DNA of 64,000 bases from Erwinia piriflorinigrans CFBP 5888 (GTDB taxonomy: Bacteria; Pseudomonadota; Gammaproteobacteria; Enterobacterales; Enterobacteriaceae), in assembly GCF_001050515.1 (NCBI RefSeq), contig NZ_CAHS01000004.1, positions 1 through 64,000 on the forward strand. The letters run 5' to 3'. How positions within the stretch are numbered: position 1 is the stretch's first letter; every line of letters begins with the position of its first letter. Of the stretch, positions 62,743 through 64,000 are shown piece after piece. The notes under the pieces are model-generated. The model made no database searches. It was not told the origin of the DNA and saw nothing but the letters and a program-made list of their open reading frames with translations. The translations under genes and the position numbers were made by a program.

Positions 62743-63681
62743 TCAGCCGCTGTGGGCAGAAGGGAGCGGCGTACCGGGACGTGACGCATCGCGTACCCGT
62801 GGTAAATGCTGACAGGCGTGCTGACGCGCGGAGCGGGTAAACGCCTCAATGACCGGTTGACGCTGTTCACCGTCGCGCACTGCGGCATACAGCCGACTCC
62901 ATAAACCCTCACCCAGCGCTTTAGTGACGACTAAGCCCTGGTGTTCAAAACTCTCCACCACCCAGTGCGGCAGGGCAGCGATGCCCATTCCGGCTGAAAC
63001 CATCTGAATTAACAGCAGGGTATTATCCACGCTTTTCAGCGCCGGACTGATGCCCGCAGGCTGTAAGAAATGACGCCAGATATCCAGGCGCTGGCGCTGC
63101 ACCGGGTAGATCATCAGCACTTCGCTGGCCAAATCCTCTGGGGAGATTATCGCCTTTTGTGCCAGAGGGTGGTCAGGAGCCAATACCAGACGCACTTCAA
63201 AATCGAACATCGGCGAGTAAAACAGCCCGCTGCGCGGCAGAATATCGGATGTCAGCACCACGTCCAGCTCACCTTGTTGCAGGGCTGGCTGCGGGTCAAA
63301 CGTGACGCCTGATTTAAAATCCACCACCACCTGTGGCCAGCTTTGGCGGAATTCGTTGAGCGCCGGAGTCAGCCACTGAATACAGCTGTGGCACTCAATC
63401 GCGATGCGTAGCGTGGTCTGATGCGGTTCATGACAGGCTTGCAGGGCCTGCTGAATCTGCGGCAATACCTGTTCAGCCAGCTGGAGCAGAATCTCCCCCT
63501 GCGGCGTGAAGCGTAGCGGCTGGCTTTTACGCACAAAAAGTCGGAAACCGAGACGTTGCTCCAGGTCACTGAACTGGTGTGACAATGCTGACTGCGTTTG
63601 ATGAAGCTGTGCGGCAGCGGCGGCCAGCGAGCCGGTATTTTGCAGAGCCTGAAGCGTTCGCAGGTGTTTAAGTTCGATCAT
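62743..63681 (-). CDS. metR: LysR-type regulator MetR
   Basis: A 312-aa LysR regulator that activates metE and metH with homocysteine as co-effector. N-terminal helix-turn-helix [20 protein letters not shown] with [14 protein letters not shown]; the effector domain includes [16 protein letters not shown]. Divergent from metE, as in E. coli. Confidence 0.95.
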   Translation of the reverse strand: MIELKHLRTLQALQNTGSLAAAAAQLHQTQSALSHQFSDLEQRLGFRLFVRKSQPLRFTPQGEILLQLAEQVLPQIQQALQACHEPHQTTLRIAIECHSCIQWLTPALNEFRQSWPQVVVDFKSGVTFDPQPALQQGELDVVLTSDILPRSGLFYSPMFDFEVRLVLAPDHPLAQKAIISPEDLASEVLMIYPVQRQRLDIWRHFLQPAGISPALKSVDNTLLLIQMVSAGMGIAALPHWVVESFEHQGLVVTKALGEGLWSRLYAAVRDGEQRQPVIEAFTRSARQHACQHLPRVRDASRPGTPLPSAHSG

Positions 63682-63689
63682 GAGAGTCC

Positions 63690-63706
63690 TTCACATCGAC
63701 AGTGAA
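63690..63706. promoter_or_regulatory. Inverted repeat near metR start, candidate MetR site
   Basis: TTCAC-N7-GTGAA lies 9 nt upstream of the metR ATG, in the metR-metE spacer. The half-sites resemble the TGAA/TTCA elements bound by MetR. Position suits autoregulation of metR. Confidence 0.4.
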
Positions 63707-63753
63707 TATTTTGCGCTTGTGGTGAATACAGTACCTGCGGATTATAGCGGTGT

Positions 63754-63769
63754 AAACATCTGGACGTCC
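63754..63769. promoter_or_regulatory. Candidate MetJ operator (two met boxes)
   Basis: AAACATCT followed directly by GGACGTCC, each matching six of eight bases of the met box AGACGTCT, with a weaker third box AAATGAAT after them. It sits about 65 nt before metE, as expected for repression by MetJ with S-adenosylmethionine. Confidence 0.6.
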
Positions 63770-63832
63770 AAATGAATATTGAAGTGAATCAGGACGTGTT
63801 CAGCTAACGATGAATATAAAGAGGCACAACTG

Positions 63833-64000
63833 ATGACTATTTTGAACCATACTCTCGGTTTCCCCCGTGTTGGCCTACAGCGCGAACTGAAAAAAGCGCA
63901 GGAAAGCTACTGGGCTGGCAACAGCACTCAGGAACAACTGCTGGCAGTGGGACGCGAACTGCGCGCCCGTCACTGGCAGCAGCAGAAAGAGGCTGGTGTG
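63833..64000 (+). CDS. metE: Cobalamin-independent methionine synthase MetE, 5' part (cut by window edge)
   Basis: The first 56 codons, [19 protein letters not shown] onward, match the start of E. coli MetE almost residue for residue. The enzyme transfers a methyl group from methyltetrahydropteroyl-polyglutamate to homocysteine. AAGAGG lies about 9 nt upstream of the ATG. The rest is outside the window. Confidence 0.96.
   Translation, partial: MTILNHTLGFPRVGLQRELKKAQESYWAGNSTQEQLLAVGRELRARHWQQQKEAGV

Overview
The window is a chromosomal segment of a gammaproteobacterium of the order Enterobacterales, most likely Erwinia or a close relative (Erwiniaceae). The backbone order, from the end of an rRNA operon with tRNA-Asp/tRNA-Trp to metR/metE, follows the E. 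coli K-12 rrnC-to-metE region almost gene for gene. Proteins are near-identical in length to their E. coli counterparts, but several E. coli neighbours are missing. Genus is inferred from general resemblance; the species cannot be set from the sequence alone.

Layout. 1-332: 3' end of a 5S rRNA, tRNA-Asp, tRNA-Trp and a terminator. 434-3275: hdfR, maoP, comM/yifB. 3613-12684: branched-chain amino acid biosynthesis (ilvL leader and attenuator, ilvGMEDA, ilvY, ilvC), with an intact ilvG. 12743-20043: ppiC, rep, gppA, rhlB, trxA, rho. 20336-33119: the complete enterobacterial common antigen cluster (wecA, wzzE, wecB, wecC, rffG, rffH, wecD, wecE, wzxE, wecF, wzyE, wecG), with many short overlaps typical of one transcript. 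33298-34289: tRNA-Arg, -His, -Leu, then two tRNA-Pro genes embedded in a repeat whose units end in a copied 19-nt tRNA-Pro tail. 34771-34969: the small RNA GlmZ with a sigma-54 promoter and GlrR-like sites. 35064-39168: hemCDXY on the minus strand. 39462-47722: cyaA, lptM, dapF, yigA, xerC, yigB, uvrD; cyaY is absent. 47816-55063: corL leader peptide, corA, yigI, pldA, recQ, rhtB, pldB, yigL. 55343-60384: a ribitol catabolic module (rbtR, rbtD, rbtK, rbtT). 60444-64000: glpT, a yehS-like gene, metR and the start of metE.

Function. Most of the window is housekeeping: isoleucine/valine synthesis under attenuation and IlvY control; assembly of the ECA glycan from UDP-GlcNAc through lipid-linked intermediates; haem precursor synthesis; cAMP synthesis; chromosome maintenance (Rep, UvrD, RecQ, XerC); Mg2+ uptake. 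The accessory part is the segment between yigL and metR, where E. coli carries yigM/bioP. Here it holds the ribitol genes, glpT and a DUF1456 gene.

The most unusual structure is the tRNA-Pro repeat array at 33654-34289. Its architecture resembles the E. coli tyrT locus repeats (rtT RNA) but is built on a different tRNA.
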